Shown here one piece after another: positions 41,167 through 50,458 of a stretch of 51,627 bases of DNA. The position numbers and the translations under genes were made by a program. The notes beneath the pieces are model-generated. The model was not told where the DNA came from. It searched no databases and saw only the letters and a program-made list of their open reading frames with translations. Position 1 is the stretch's first letter. Every line of letters starts with the position of its first letter. Origin of the DNA: RGIG9041 sp045657265 (lineage in GTDB: Bacteria > Bacillota > Clostridia > Oscillospirales > QAKW01); the NCBI GenBank assembly GCA_045657265.1, contig JAZOSU010000031.1, positions 1 to 51,627 of the forward strand. The letters run 5' to 3'.

Positions 41167-42966
41167 TTATTTTCTCCTTTGAATAAGTGAGCCGCCTGGC
41201 TGTAATTTTTCGCCGTCAAAGCCAAAACTCACAAGAGTCTCTCCTGCACCGACAGATAAACACGAATCGGAGTTGTTTACAGTTATTTCAAGGTTTCCTC
41301 TTGCATAGCAAACAACACCGTCACCATGTTTTATAAACTGAATAGGTTTTGCAAATTCAGATTTGTTGTTTTTTCTCAGATTTCCAAGTGTTTTGTGAAG
41401 CGAAACAAGACGCATATTTTCTCTGCCCCAAGGATACGTACCTCTGCACGACGGGTCACCGAAACCTTGCATACCCGCCTCATCGCCGTAGTATATGCAA
41501 GGAATTCCGGGCAGAGTAAACTGAATAACTGCCGCCATTTCAAAACGTTTCAAACCTATTTCAAGTTGCTCATCAGTAAGTTTTGCATCCGCCTGACATT
41601 TTCGCTCAGGCATAGAAACTGCGCCTAATCTGCAAAGTGCTCTTGCAGTATCGTGGGTTGACATCATATTCATAAGACAATCAACAGAATCTGCAGGATA
41701 ATCACTGATGATTTGCATTATACTGTTATAAAAATTCTCTGCATTTGCGTTTATAACATAATCGGTTATAGCATTTAAAAACGGATAGTTCATAACGGTA
41801 TCACACTGAGCGCCAAGTAGAAATTCTCTCTGCGCTCCGTAGCTATGTTTTGTAACCGCATTTTCCCATACTTCACCTATAATCAGAGCATCGGAATTTT
41901 CTGTTTTAACAGCTTTTCTGACAGCTTCCAAAAATTCATCAGGAAGCTCATCTGCAACGTCAAGACGCCATCCCGAAGCACCCATTCTGAGCCAATGACG
42001 AAGCACTCCGTTTTCTCCCGTTATATATTCCATATATGAAGGGTTGGTTTCTTTTACGTTAGGAAGAGTATCAAACCCCCACCAACATTCATATTTATCG
42101 GGATATTCTTTAAAATCATACCAATCATAATAAGGTGATTCTTTACTGTTATATGCCCCAATCGAATCGAAATTGTTATATTTGTTAAAATATATACTAT
42201 CATCACCGGTATGAGAAAAAACGCCATCAAGAATAATTTTTATATCATATTCTTTTGCTTTTTCGCATAATTCTTTAAAATGTACTACATTCCCGAGATA
42301 TGGGTCAATATTCATATAATCTGACGTTGAATATCTGTGGTTTTCAGAACTTTCAAATATAGGATTAAGATAAATATGAGTCACCCCAAGAGAGCTTATA
42401 TAGTCAAGTTTTTGTTCTATTCCTTTAAGGTTTCCCATAAAGAAATCGTTACATTTAAAGCCTTGATAATCATAAAAACAATAAGGTCTCTCGTCCCAAT
42501 TTTCATGCACAATACGTTTATTTTTTGAAACGCCAGTTTGTATATCCGCCCTGAAAAATCTATCGGGAAATATCTGATACATCACAGCTCCCTCAAGGTT
42601 TTCCGATGTATGAAAATTCTTATCATAGACTGCAAGATTCCACTCAGAAAGCCAGTCTCCGATTTTTGCGCTATGACCGTCAACCGTACCGACAAAATAC
42701 ATATTACCTTTTGTGCACACAAGTTCAAAGCGGTATTTATATATTCCTTTTTCACAAAGAACAATATCACCCTCAAAACGCTCTGTTCCGTCTTTTTTAT
42801 AAAGAGGAAATGACAAAGATTCATCTTTATCATTTCTTATAACAGCATTTACTTTTTCTATATCCAATGACGGATCAACTTCAACGGAAAAAAACAGTTT
42901 TTCTTCGCAGCGCACAGCTCCTAAGGGAGATTTGTGGCTTATGTCATAACAGTCGAATTTTATCAT
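41167..42966 (-). CDS. GH13 alpha-glycosidase, neopullulanase/maltogenic amylase type
   Basis: From the ATG at 42966 (GAGG upstream) this is a 599-residue cytosolic enzyme with no signal peptide. An N-terminal CBM34-like domain (about 1-125) precedes the GH13 barrel, which starts with YQIFPDRFF near 132. Catalytic regions are ILDGVFSHTGD (I), GWRLDVADE with the nucleophile Asp (II), IGEVWENA with the acid/base Glu (III), and MSTHDTARA (IV). The family cleaves maltodextrins, pullulan or cyclodextrins. The location opposite the glycogen operon suggests work on stored or imported alpha-glucan. It is not a branching enzyme: the GlgB signature is lacking. A start at 43020 has no ribosome site. Confidence 0.92.
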   Translation of the reverse strand: MIKFDCYDISHKSPLGAVRCEEKLFFSVEVDPSLDIEKVNAVIRNDKDESLSFPLYKKDGTERFEGDIVLCEKGIYKYRFELVCTKGNMYFVGTVDGHSAKIGDWLSEWNLAVYDKNFHTSENLEGAVMYQIFPDRFFRADIQTGVSKNKRIVHENWDERPYCFYDYQGFKCNDFFMGNLKGIEQKLDYISSLGVTHIYLNPIFESSENHRYSTSDYMNIDPYLGNVVHFKELCEKAKEYDIKIILDGVFSHTGDDSIYFNKYNNFDSIGAYNSKESPYYDWYDFKEYPDKYECWWGFDTLPNVKETNPSYMEYITGENGVLRHWLRMGASGWRLDVADELPDEFLEAVRKAVKTENSDALIIGEVWENAVTKHSYGAQREFLLGAQCDTVMNYPFLNAITDYVINANAENFYNSIMQIISDYPADSVDCLMNMMSTHDTARALCRLGAVSMPERKCQADAKLTDEQLEIGLKRFEMAAVIQFTLPGIPCIYYGDEAGMQGFGDPSCRGTYPWGRENMRLVSLHKTLGNLRKNNKSEFAKPIQFIKHGDGVVCYARGNLEITVNNSDSCLSVGAGETLVSFGFDGEKLQPGGSLIQRRK

Positions 42967-43013
42967 TTTACCTCTTTGCTTTAAATTTTTACCAAAATGT
43001 GAATAAATAATCG

Positions 43014-43063
43014 TTGCCAAATGTCTTTATATTTAGTATAATAGATTTTAATAAAGTTGTAAA
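43014..43063. promoter_or_regulatory. Overlapping divergent promoters of glgC and the GH13 gene
   Basis: Plus strand: TTGCCA (43014-43019), 17 nt, TATAAT (43037-43042). Minus strand: TTTACA (43058-43063), 16 nt, TATACT (43036-43041). The two -10 elements occupy the same bases, so polymerase can occupy only one at a time. Confidence 0.65.
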
Positions 43064-43101
43064 CAAATAAATTATTAAATAAATATTTTTGGAGGGTGCA
43101 T

Positions 43102-44313
43102 ATGTTTAAAAAAAACAAAGAATTAATCGCTATGCTTCTTGCGGGCGGTCAAGGCTCTCGTCTTTATGTTCTGACGAAAAACACAGCAAAACCTGCTATT
43201 CCCTTCGGCGGTAAATACCGTATTATTGATTTTCCGCTTTCAAACTGCATCAACTCAGGAATTGATACTGTCGGTGTACTCACCCAGTATCAGCCACTGG
43301 AACTCAACAGTTATATAGGAAACGGTACTCCATGGGATCTCAACCGCATGAACGGGGGTGTACATATTCTGCCACCCTATGCCAAAGCTGACAGCAGTGA
43401 ATGGTACAACGGTACTGCCAATGCAGTTTACCAGAACATACCGTTTATCGAAAAATATGATCCGGAATATGTTCTTATACTTTCAGGTGACCATATCTAT
43501 AAAATGGATTATTCAAAAATGCTTGATTTCCACAAAAAACACGGCGCCGCCTGTACTGTAGCTGCTCTTCCGGTTCCTATCGAGGAGGCTTCACGTTTCG
43601 GTATTATGAACACCGACGAAAACGGTCAGATATATGAATTTGAAGAAAAACCCGCTCACCCAAAATGCAACAATGCATCTATGGGTATATACATTTTTAC
43701 TTGGAAAAAGCTTCGTGAGTATCTTATAGCTGACGAGCAAAACGATGACAGTAAAAACGATTTCGGCGCCAACATTCTCCCTACTATGATAGAAGCAGGC
43801 GAAAAAATGATGGCATATACCTTTGACGGTTACTGGAAAGACGTAGGTACTATCGACAGTTTCTGGGAAGCTAATATGGATCTTCTTAATCCGAGAATTC
43901 CTCTTAATATGTCGGACCCTGACTGGAAAATCTATTCAAGATTTGAAGCAATGATACCTCAGTATATAGGAGATAAAGCTGAAATCATAGAAAGTATGGT
44001 TACAGAAAACTGTGACATAAACGGAAAACTCTGGTATTCGGTGCTCTTTTCAGGAGTTTCGGTTGGCGAAGGCTCCAAGCTTAATTCCAGCGTTGTAATG
44101 TCAAACACAAAAATCGGTAAAAACGTAGATATAAAATACGCTATTATAGCTGACGACGTAATTATCGAAGATGGTGCCGTCATAGGCAATTCACCCGAAC
44201 ACTACACAAACCCTGACGAATGGGGCATCGCTGTTATAGGTAAAGGCGCTGTAGTAAAGGCAGGTCAGGTGGTAAAAGCCAAAGAAATGATAGAACCGTA
44301 TAGCGGAAGATAG
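43102..44313 (+). CDS. glgC: Glucose-1-phosphate adenylyltransferase, catalytic subunit
   Basis: This 403-residue enzyme makes ADP-glucose, the committed step of glycogen synthesis. LLAGGQGSRL near 12-21 is the nucleotide-binding loop and AKPAIPFGGKYRIIDFPLSN near 30-49 is the next block. EFEEKPAHPK near 176 contains the glucose-1-phosphate Lys, and YWKDVGTIDSFWEAN near 245-259 is typical. The C-terminal third is a left-handed beta helix. The ATG at 43102 lies just after GGAGGG. It is first in a four-gene operon, and the inactive paralogue GlgD follows 13 nt downstream, an arrangement known from Firmicutes where GlgC and GlgD form a hetero-oligomer. Confidence 0.96.
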   Translation: MFKKNKELIAMLLAGGQGSRLYVLTKNTAKPAIPFGGKYRIIDFPLSNCINSGIDTVGVLTQYQPLELNSYIGNGTPWDLNRMNGGVHILPPYAKADSSEWYNGTANAVYQNIPFIEKYDPEYVLILSGDHIYKMDYSKMLDFHKKHGAACTVAALPVPIEEASRFGIMNTDENGQIYEFEEKPAHPKCNNASMGIYIFTWKKLREYLIADEQNDDSKNDFGANILPTMIEAGEKMMAYTFDGYWKDVGTIDSFWEANMDLLNPRIPLNMSDPDWKIYSRFEAMIPQYIGDKAEIIESMVTENCDINGKLWYSVLFSGVSVGEGSKLNSSVVMSNTKIGKNVDIKYAIIADDVIIEDGAVIGNSPEHYTNPDEWGIAVIGKGAVVKAGQVVKAKEMIEPYSGR

Positions 44314-44326
44314 GAGTGGATAAACT

Positions 44327-45445
44327 ATGAATATGTTTTCAAGCATTATTTTTGCGGACTCATACAAAGAAAAAATCAACGAACTCGCTGACAAAAGAAC
44401 CTTATCTTCCATACCTTTCGGTGGAAGATTCAGACTTATTGATTTTATTCTTTCGTCACTTGTAAATGCAGGTGTTTCAAACGTAGCAATTATACCCAAG
44501 AAAAATTACGCTTCTCTTACCGACCATTTAGGCGGCGGTAAATACTGGGATCTTGATCACAGAAATTCAGGTCTCAAAATTCTCTCTCCATTTTTCAGAT
44601 CGGATAATAGCAGCGAAGTTTTTCAGGCAAGAGGCAAAATGGATGCCCTACGTTCAGTTCAGCCGTATTTCCGTTCTATAAAAGAAGAATATATTGTTAT
44701 TGCTAACGGAAATGTTGTTGCAAACTTCGATTTTGAAAATGCTTTCAGACAACATCTCGAAACCGGAGCTGACATAACCATAGTTTATGCAAATACCGAG
44801 GCAAATTCAACTAAAAATCTCGAACTTGCAATCAACGGTCAAAACAGAGTAACAGATATAGTTTACAGTGAAGGAAAAAGCGATAAGAAAAATATTTCTC
44901 TTAACGTGTACATTCTTAAAAAAGAACTTCTTATGGAGCTTATCAAATATGCAGATGCCCACGATTTATACAGTTTTGATAAATATGCCCTCATAAACAA
45001 TACAGAAAATCTTAAAATTATGGGTTACAAGCATGAAGGGTACGTGCGTATAATTCACAGCGTAGATGATTATTATAAAGCAAGTATGGAAATGCTTTGT
45101 AAGCAAAAAAGAGACGAGGTGTTTCTGCCCCAGCGTCCTGTTATGACAAGGGTTAAGGATTCTGTGCCTGTTCTTTATCAGTTCAATGCCAAAATCAGCA
45201 ATTCACTTATTGCAGACGGATGCAAAATTGACGGAACAGTTAAAGATTCTATCATTTTCAGAAACGTAACTATAGAAACAGGCGCAGTAGTTGAAAACTG
45301 TATCGTAATGCAGAACTCTGTCATAAAACGTGACAGTAATCTGTCTTGTGCTATCCTTGATAAAAACACCACAGTGTCTGAAGAAAAAAATATCCGTGGT
45401 GATAAAAACTATCCATTTGTACTTGCTAAAAATTCGGAAATTTAA
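44327..45445 (+). CDS. glgD: GlgD, non-catalytic partner subunit of ADP-glucose pyrophosphorylase
   Basis: This 372-residue paralogue of GlgC keeps the second motif (IPFGGRFRLIDFILSS near 27-42) and the C-terminal beta helix. It lacks the first nucleotide loop: the AGGxGxRL region is replaced by FADSYKEKINEL. That loss is characteristic of GlgD, which is inactive alone but raises GlgC activity and shapes regulation in Firmicutes. A GGAG site precedes the ATG. The spacing of 13-15 nt on both sides fits a tightly organised operon. Confidence 0.94.
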   Translation: MNMFSSIIFADSYKEKINELADKRTLSSIPFGGRFRLIDFILSSLVNAGVSNVAIIPKKNYASLTDHLGGGKYWDLDHRNSGLKILSPFFRSDNSSEVFQARGKMDALRSVQPYFRSIKEEYIVIANGNVVANFDFENAFRQHLETGADITIVYANTEANSTKNLELAINGQNRVTDIVYSEGKSDKKNISLNVYILKKELLMELIKYADAHDLYSFDKYALINNTENLKIMGYKHEGYVRIIHSVDDYYKASMEMLCKQKRDEVFLPQRPVMTRVKDSVPVLYQFNAKISNSLIADGCKIDGTVKDSIIFRNVTIETGAVVENCIVMQNSVIKRDSNLSCAILDKNTTVSEEKNIRGDKNYPFVLAKNSEI

Positions 45446-45460
45446 AAGGAGTAACTGACA

Positions 45461-46879
45461 TTGAAAATATTATATGTTGCAGGAGAAGCCGCACCTTTTG
45501 TCAAAGTCGGAGGACTTGGTGACGTTGCAGGAGCTCTTCCTAAAGAATTATGTGCAATGGGCGAAGACGTAAGAGTTATACTTCCCCTTTATTCCGCTAT
45601 CGGAGAGAAAAAGCATAGTTTCACATATATAAATCATATTTATATCCATAATTCCTGGAGAAAACAATATTGCGGTGTTTTTGAGTACCGCGAAGGAAAC
45701 GTAACATACTATTTCATAGACAACGAATTTTATTTTAACCGCAGTAAAGTATACGGAGAATATGATGATGGCGAAAGATTCGCTTTCTTTTCAAGAGCTG
45801 TTCTTGAAATTCTGCCTGTTATCAATTTCATCCCTGACATAATTCATTGCAACGACTGGCATACTGCCATTATCCCAGCTCTTCTTGACGTACAGTTCAG
45901 AAGCCGTCCGGGATATGAAAATATCAAAACAGTGTTCACCATTCACAACATTGAATTTCAGGGGAAATTCAACCCGTACATTTTGGGTGATATATTCGGT
46001 CTTCCTAATGAAATAAAACCGCTTATTTATTACGGTGACTGTCTTAATCTTGTAAAAGGCGGAATTGAGTGCGCTCACAAAGTCACGACAGTTTCTCCCA
46101 ACTATGCAAACGAAATACTTGACCCTTATTATGCTTTTGGTCTTGAATACATTTTAAGAGCAAGACAGTTCAAATTATCCGGTATACTCAACGGAATTGA
46201 TACAGAAGTATATAATCCCGAAACCGATAAACGCATAAAAACAAACTACAGCATAAAAACAAGAAATCTTAAATACCACAACAAGTATGCTCTTCAAACA
46301 GAACTTGGGCTTGAAAAAACCAACGACAAACCGCTTATAGCAATGGTTACAAGACTTACCCATCAAAAAGGTATGGATATGGTTTGTAAACGTCTTGAAT
46401 GGATACTTTCAAATGACCTGCAACTTGTAATTCTCGGTTCAGGTGATTCTCATTATGAAGACTGCATACGTGACGCTGCAGAAAGACACCCCGACAAAAT
46501 GCGTACCGTAATCGGTTTTGATGCCGATCTTGCTCAACGCATTTATGCCGGAGCCGACTTTTTCCTTATGCCATCAGAATTTGAACCTTGCGGTCTTGCT
46601 CAGATGATTGCATTAAGATACGGCACCATACCGATAGTCAGAGCAACAGGCGGTCTTGCGGATACTGTTATACCTTTCAACCACGAAACAGGTGAAGGAA
46701 ACGGTATCAACTTCAGATCAGTTGATGAAAACGATATGGCCGATGCTATCTGGCGTGCAATCTGTATATATCACGACAAAAAACAATTTGGTACTATTAA
46801 AAAGAATGCGATGTCCGGAGATTACAGTTGGAGAGCATCTGCACTCAAATACCAACAATTATATAATTCTATCAATTAA
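45461..46879 (+). CDS. glgA: Glycogen synthase (ADP-glucose type)
   Basis: This 472-residue GT5 enzyme extends alpha-1,4-glucan from ADP-glucose. The N-terminal KVGGLGDVAGALPKEL (15-30) contains the KxGGL donor-binding loop. HCNDWHTA near 129-136, FTIHNIEFQGKF near 159-170, and the C-terminal PSEFEPCGLAQMIALRYGT near 371-389 are standard. It starts with TTG at 45461, 9 nt after AAAGGAG; no in-frame ATG lies near. glgP follows 28 nt later. Confidence 0.96.
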   Translation: MKILYVAGEAAPFVKVGGLGDVAGALPKELCAMGEDVRVILPLYSAIGEKKHSFTYINHIYIHNSWRKQYCGVFEYREGNVTYYFIDNEFYFNRSKVYGEYDDGERFAFFSRAVLEILPVINFIPDIIHCNDWHTAIIPALLDVQFRSRPGYENIKTVFTIHNIEFQGKFNPYILGDIFGLPNEIKPLIYYGDCLNLVKGGIECAHKVTTVSPNYANEILDPYYAFGLEYILRARQFKLSGILNGIDTEVYNPETDKRIKTNYSIKTRNLKYHNKYALQTELGLEKTNDKPLIAMVTRLTHQKGMDMVCKRLEWILSNDLQLVILGSGDSHYEDCIRDAAERHPDKMRTVIGFDADLAQRIYAGADFFLMPSEFEPCGLAQMIALRYGTIPIVRATGGLADTVIPFNHETGEGNGINFRSVDENDMADAIWRAICIYHDKKQFGTIKKNAMSGDYSWRASALKYQQLYNSIN

Positions 46880-46907
46880 ACCCACAGCAATAGGAGGAAA
46901 ATGAACA

Positions 46908-49292
46908 TTGTTCGACATTAAGCAAAAAATCGAGGAAGAATTAATACAAAAATTTGCGGTTAAACCTGCGAAAGCAACTGACAGACAAATATATGAAGTT
47001 GTAATCGGCATTACACGTGATATTCTGCAGAAAAAACGCGCAGAATCAGTTGAAAAAGCTGATGCCGCAAATGCAAAAAAAGTATACTATATGTCAATGG
47101 AGTTTTTGGTAGGTCGCTCACTCAAAAACAACCTTTATAACTTAGGTCTTGAAGAGAGCATGGAAAAAGCTCTTTCAGATATAGGAAAAAGCCTTGAGAA
47201 ACTGTACGATATGGAGCCTGATGCAGGACTTGGAAACGGCGGTCTGGGAAGACTTGCTTCTTGTTATCTTGATTCACTTACAGGTCTTAATTATCCCGCA
47301 ACAGGATTTTCTATCAGATATGAATTTGGTATATTCAAGCAGGTAATTATGGACGGTTGGCAGGTAGAATTTCCTGATAACTGGCTTGAAATGGGCGGTG
47401 GCTGGCTTGTTGCCAGACCTGACGAAAGTCAGGAAGTTTACTTTGACGGATACGTTGAAGAAAAATGGAGCAACGAGGGTCTTAAAACCGAACACAAAAA
47501 CTACACAAGAGTATTAGCTGTTCCTTATGATCTTTTAATTTCGGGCAATGGTGAAATTGTAAACACACTTCGTATATGGGGTGCAAAAAGTCTTGATAAT
47601 TTCGATATGTCTTTGTTCTCAAGAGGTGAATATTTAAAGAGCGTTGAAAACGAAGCACAAAGCGAAGCTATATCAAAAGTTCTTTACCCTGCGGATGACC
47701 ACGAAACAGGAAAAAGACTCCGTCTTCGTCAGCAGTATTTCTTCGTCAGCGCATCACTTAAAAACATTGTTCAGGAGCATATGAACAAATACGGTACTCT
47801 TGACAATCTTGCTGACAAAGCTGTTATTCACATTAATGACACCCATCCTGCTCTTTGTATTCCCGAACTTATGCGCATACTTATGGATGAGCATAATTAT
47901 CAGTGGGATAAAGCATGGGATATCTGTTCAAAAACAGTAGCATACACAAACCACACCGTAATGAGCGAAGCTCTTGAGCAGTGGAGCTGCGCAATGTTTG
48001 AATCTATCTTGCCGAGAATTTATTCTATTGTAAAAGAAATCAATCGTCGTTTCTGCGAAATGGTATATTCAAATCATCCTGAAAAACGCAATGTTATTGA
48101 AAAAATAGCTATCATTTCAAACGGAATGGTCAAAATGGCTAATCTCTGTGTTGCGTGTAGTTTCTGCGTTAACGGTGTTTCAGGTCTTCACAGCGAAATT
48201 CTCAAAAACGACCTTTTCAAAGATTATCACGATATATTCCCCGGCAAACTTACCAATGTCACAAACGGTATAGTTCACCGCAGATGGCTTTGCCAATCAA
48301 ACCCTGAGCTTACAAAACTGCTTTGTGAAACCATCGGTGACGGATTTGTTAAAAATGCCGCAGAACTTGAAAAGTTTTTACAGTTCAAAGATGACAGCGC
48401 AGTTCTTGAAAGACTTGAACAGATAAAGAAAAACAACAAAAAACGTCTTGCAAAATACATTGCGGAAAGTTGCGGAATATCTGTATCAACTCATTCAATA
48501 TTTGACGTACAGGCAAAAAGACTGCACGAATACAAACGTCAGCTTATGTGTGCTCTGCACATACTTCATCTTTATCTCAAAATCAAAAACGAAGGTTTGA
48601 AAATTCAGCCAAGAACCTTTATTTTCGGTGCAAAAGCATCTGCAGGATACGTTATGGCAAAAGAAATCATTAGATTTATCTGTGCTATTGCTGATACTGT
48701 TAACAACGACACTACAATAGACGGTCAGATAAAAGTTGTTTTCCTTGCAGATTACAGAGTATCTCTTGCTGAAATTATGATGCCTGCCGCTGAGGTTTCA
48801 GAACAGATTTCTCTTGCAGGTAAAGAAGCTTCAGGTACAGGTAATATGAAATTTATGATAAACGGTGCGCTGACTATCGGTACTCTTGACGGCGCTAACG
48901 TTGAAATCAATGAACAGGTCGGCGATGACAATATGTTCCTGTTCGGTATGCACACAGATGAAGTCAATGCTTTCAGACCAAATTACAGACCGAGAAACAT
49001 CTACAATTCTAACTACGATATTCGTCAGATACTTGATTTCATATCAAACGGCGGTCTTTCAGGAAAGAATTTCGACAGCATTGTTCATTACTTGTTAGAT
49101 TCAGATCCGTACATGACTCTTGCTGATTTTGACAGTTACAGACAGGCTCAGGAAAGAATCAACCAAACATATGCAGACCGCACCAAATGGAATCAGATGT
49201 CACTTATAAACATCGCAAAAGCAGGTTTCTTTGCATCAGACAGAAGCGTAAGCGAATACGCAGAAAACATCTGGAATCTCAAAAAAATATAA
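46908..49292 (+). CDS. glgP: Glycogen/maltodextrin phosphorylase
   Basis: This 794-residue GT35 phosphorylase releases glucose-1-phosphate from alpha-glucan. MEPDAGLGNGGLGRLASCYL near 103-122 is the substrate/regulatory block. KRLHEYKRQ near 537 and EASGTGNMKFMINGALTIG near 642-660 include the pyridoxal phosphate Lys. The start is TTG (46908-46910), about 10 nt after AGGAGG. An out-of-frame ATG between them opens a six-codon reading frame overlapping the start. Having synthesis and breakdown in one operon suggests cycling of the store. Branching enzyme glgB and debranching enzyme are not in this operon. Confidence 0.96.
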   Translation: MFDIKQKIEEELIQKFAVKPAKATDRQIYEVVIGITRDILQKKRAESVEKADAANAKKVYYMSMEFLVGRSLKNNLYNLGLEESMEKALSDIGKSLEKLYDMEPDAGLGNGGLGRLASCYLDSLTGLNYPATGFSIRYEFGIFKQVIMDGWQVEFPDNWLEMGGGWLVARPDESQEVYFDGYVEEKWSNEGLKTEHKNYTRVLAVPYDLLISGNGEIVNTLRIWGAKSLDNFDMSLFSRGEYLKSVENEAQSEAISKVLYPADDHETGKRLRLRQQYFFVSASLKNIVQEHMNKYGTLDNLADKAVIHINDTHPALCIPELMRILMDEHNYQWDKAWDICSKTVAYTNHTVMSEALEQWSCAMFESILPRIYSIVKEINRRFCEMVYSNHPEKRNVIEKIAIISNGMVKMANLCVACSFCVNGVSGLHSEILKNDLFKDYHDIFPGKLTNVTNGIVHRRWLCQSNPELTKLLCETIGDGFVKNAAELEKFLQFKDDSAVLERLEQIKKNNKKRLAKYIAESCGISVSTHSIFDVQAKRLHEYKRQLMCALHILHLYLKIKNEGLKIQPRTFIFGAKASAGYVMAKEIIRFICAIADTVNNDTTIDGQIKVVFLADYRVSLAEIMMPAAEVSEQISLAGKEASGTGNMKFMINGALTIGTLDGANVEINEQVGDDNMFLFGMHTDEVNAFRPNYRPRNIYNSNYDIRQILDFISNGGLSGKNFDSIVHYLLDSDPYMTLADFDSYRQAQERINQTYADRTKWNQMSLINIAKAGFFASDRSVSEYAENIWNLKKI

Positions 49293-49300
49293 TATGCACT

Positions 49301-49373
49301 AAAAAGCTTCCTTAAAACGCATTTTTAAGGAAGCTTTTTTAAATAGTTTCGTAAGTAAAACTATTTAAAAAAG
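49301..49373 (+). terminator. Tandem hairpin terminators after glgP
   Basis: The first hairpin (49301-49340) is AAAAAGCTTCCTTAAAA pairing with TTTTTAAGGAAGCTTTTTT. The second (49335-49373) reuses its T run: TTTTTTAAATAGTTT pairs with AAACTATTTAAAAAA. The shared arm means the two cannot form fully at once. Confidence 0.8.
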
Positions 49374-49415
49374 CACAATTAAAAATCAAAATGATAAAAA
49401 AGGAGGTATTAGTTT

Positions 49416-50367
49416 ATGCCTGATGTAAATATAGATTTCAATATAACAAACGGAAAAATAAAACCCATGCATTCAGTTAATAACGGACCTGTTGGTTCAT
49501 CTGTACGCAAAGGGAATAACACTTATGATTATTTTAAAGAAGCCGGCATTCCGTACGCACGTAATCACGACGCTTCTTTCCATCATAGTTACGGCGGTGA
49601 ATACACAGTTGACGTACATAGAATTTTTACTGACTTTAACGCCGATCCCAAAGACCCCAAAATTACGACTTTGAAATGACCGATATGTGCGTTGCCAATA
49701 CTTTTTCCATAGGATGCGAAGTATTTTACCGTCTGGGTTCAAGAATTGAGCACGGCAAAAAGAAAGACGCCTTTCCTCCTGCCGACTATCACAAATGGGC
49801 AGTTATATGTGAACATATAATCCGTCACTATACAGATAGCTGAGCTGACGGGTTTAATTACCACATTACTTATTGGGAACTATGGAACAATTTGTAGAGT
49901 TTTTTAATGTGTGTTGCTCAGGCCTCAGCACTTAATAATTTTATGTATTATGATGCAAGACCCTGCACTATGAACGGTATGTTCCACACAGATTTTCTCT
50001 CTTCCCTCAAAGGATATTATCCATTTAAAATGTTTGGTGAGCTTTACCGAATGGGAGAAAACGTACCTGTAAATTATACAGAAGTTCCGATTTACTGACA
50101 GAAGTTCCAATTTACTGCGTAGACGCAAAAGGCGATACTTCAATGGGGATAATGGTTACTAATTTTGAAGAAGACGACAATTCCCCTGCCCAGAACGTCA
50201 ATTTCAAACTAAAAGGACTGGAAGTCAGCGGCAAAATCAAAGTGTTCACTCTTGATGAGCAAACCGACTGTGAGATAACAGAAGAATTTGAAATCACTTC
50301 TGAAAATATGGATATTTCTCTTGAAATTCCACTCTTCACAGTTAAAGAATTACTTATAACAAAATAA
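49416..50367 (+). pseudogene. Broken GH39-like glycoside hydrolase
   Basis: Sequence resembling the clostridial GH39/beta-xylosidase-like family is spread over several frames. 49416-49679 holds the N-terminus (GKIKPMHSVNNGPVG, then AGIPYARNHDASF). A one-base loss near 49660 shifts the frame into NYDFEMTDMCVANTFSIG. A TGA at 49841-49843 replaces the Trp codon expected before ADGFNYHITYWELWN. Just after this acid/base region a large internal deletion joins to a C-terminal part (VAQASALNNFMYYDARP). A 20-bp tandem duplication (50079-50098 and 50099-50118) then adds another shift and stop, before the final domain runs to 50367. No functional enzyme can be made. A good AGGAGG site remains. Confidence 0.85.
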
Positions 50368-50372
50368 ACTTT

Positions 50373-50406
50373 TAAAGCACTTTCCTTCAGGAAAGTGCTT
50401 TTTTAT
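50373..50406 (+). terminator. Terminator after the GH39-like remnant
   Basis: The stem AAAGCACTTTCC-TTCA-GGAAAGTGCTTT is followed by T residues. Confidence 0.85.
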
Positions 50407-50458
50407 ATCATTTATCCAAAGCCTTGCGAATATACATTTAAAAAGGGTGGGGATAAAT

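Noticed and set aside
49416..50367. Several separate small genes in place of one broken glycosidase
   Set aside because: The fragments are collinear pieces of one protein family, broken by identifiable frameshift, stop, deletion and duplication events.
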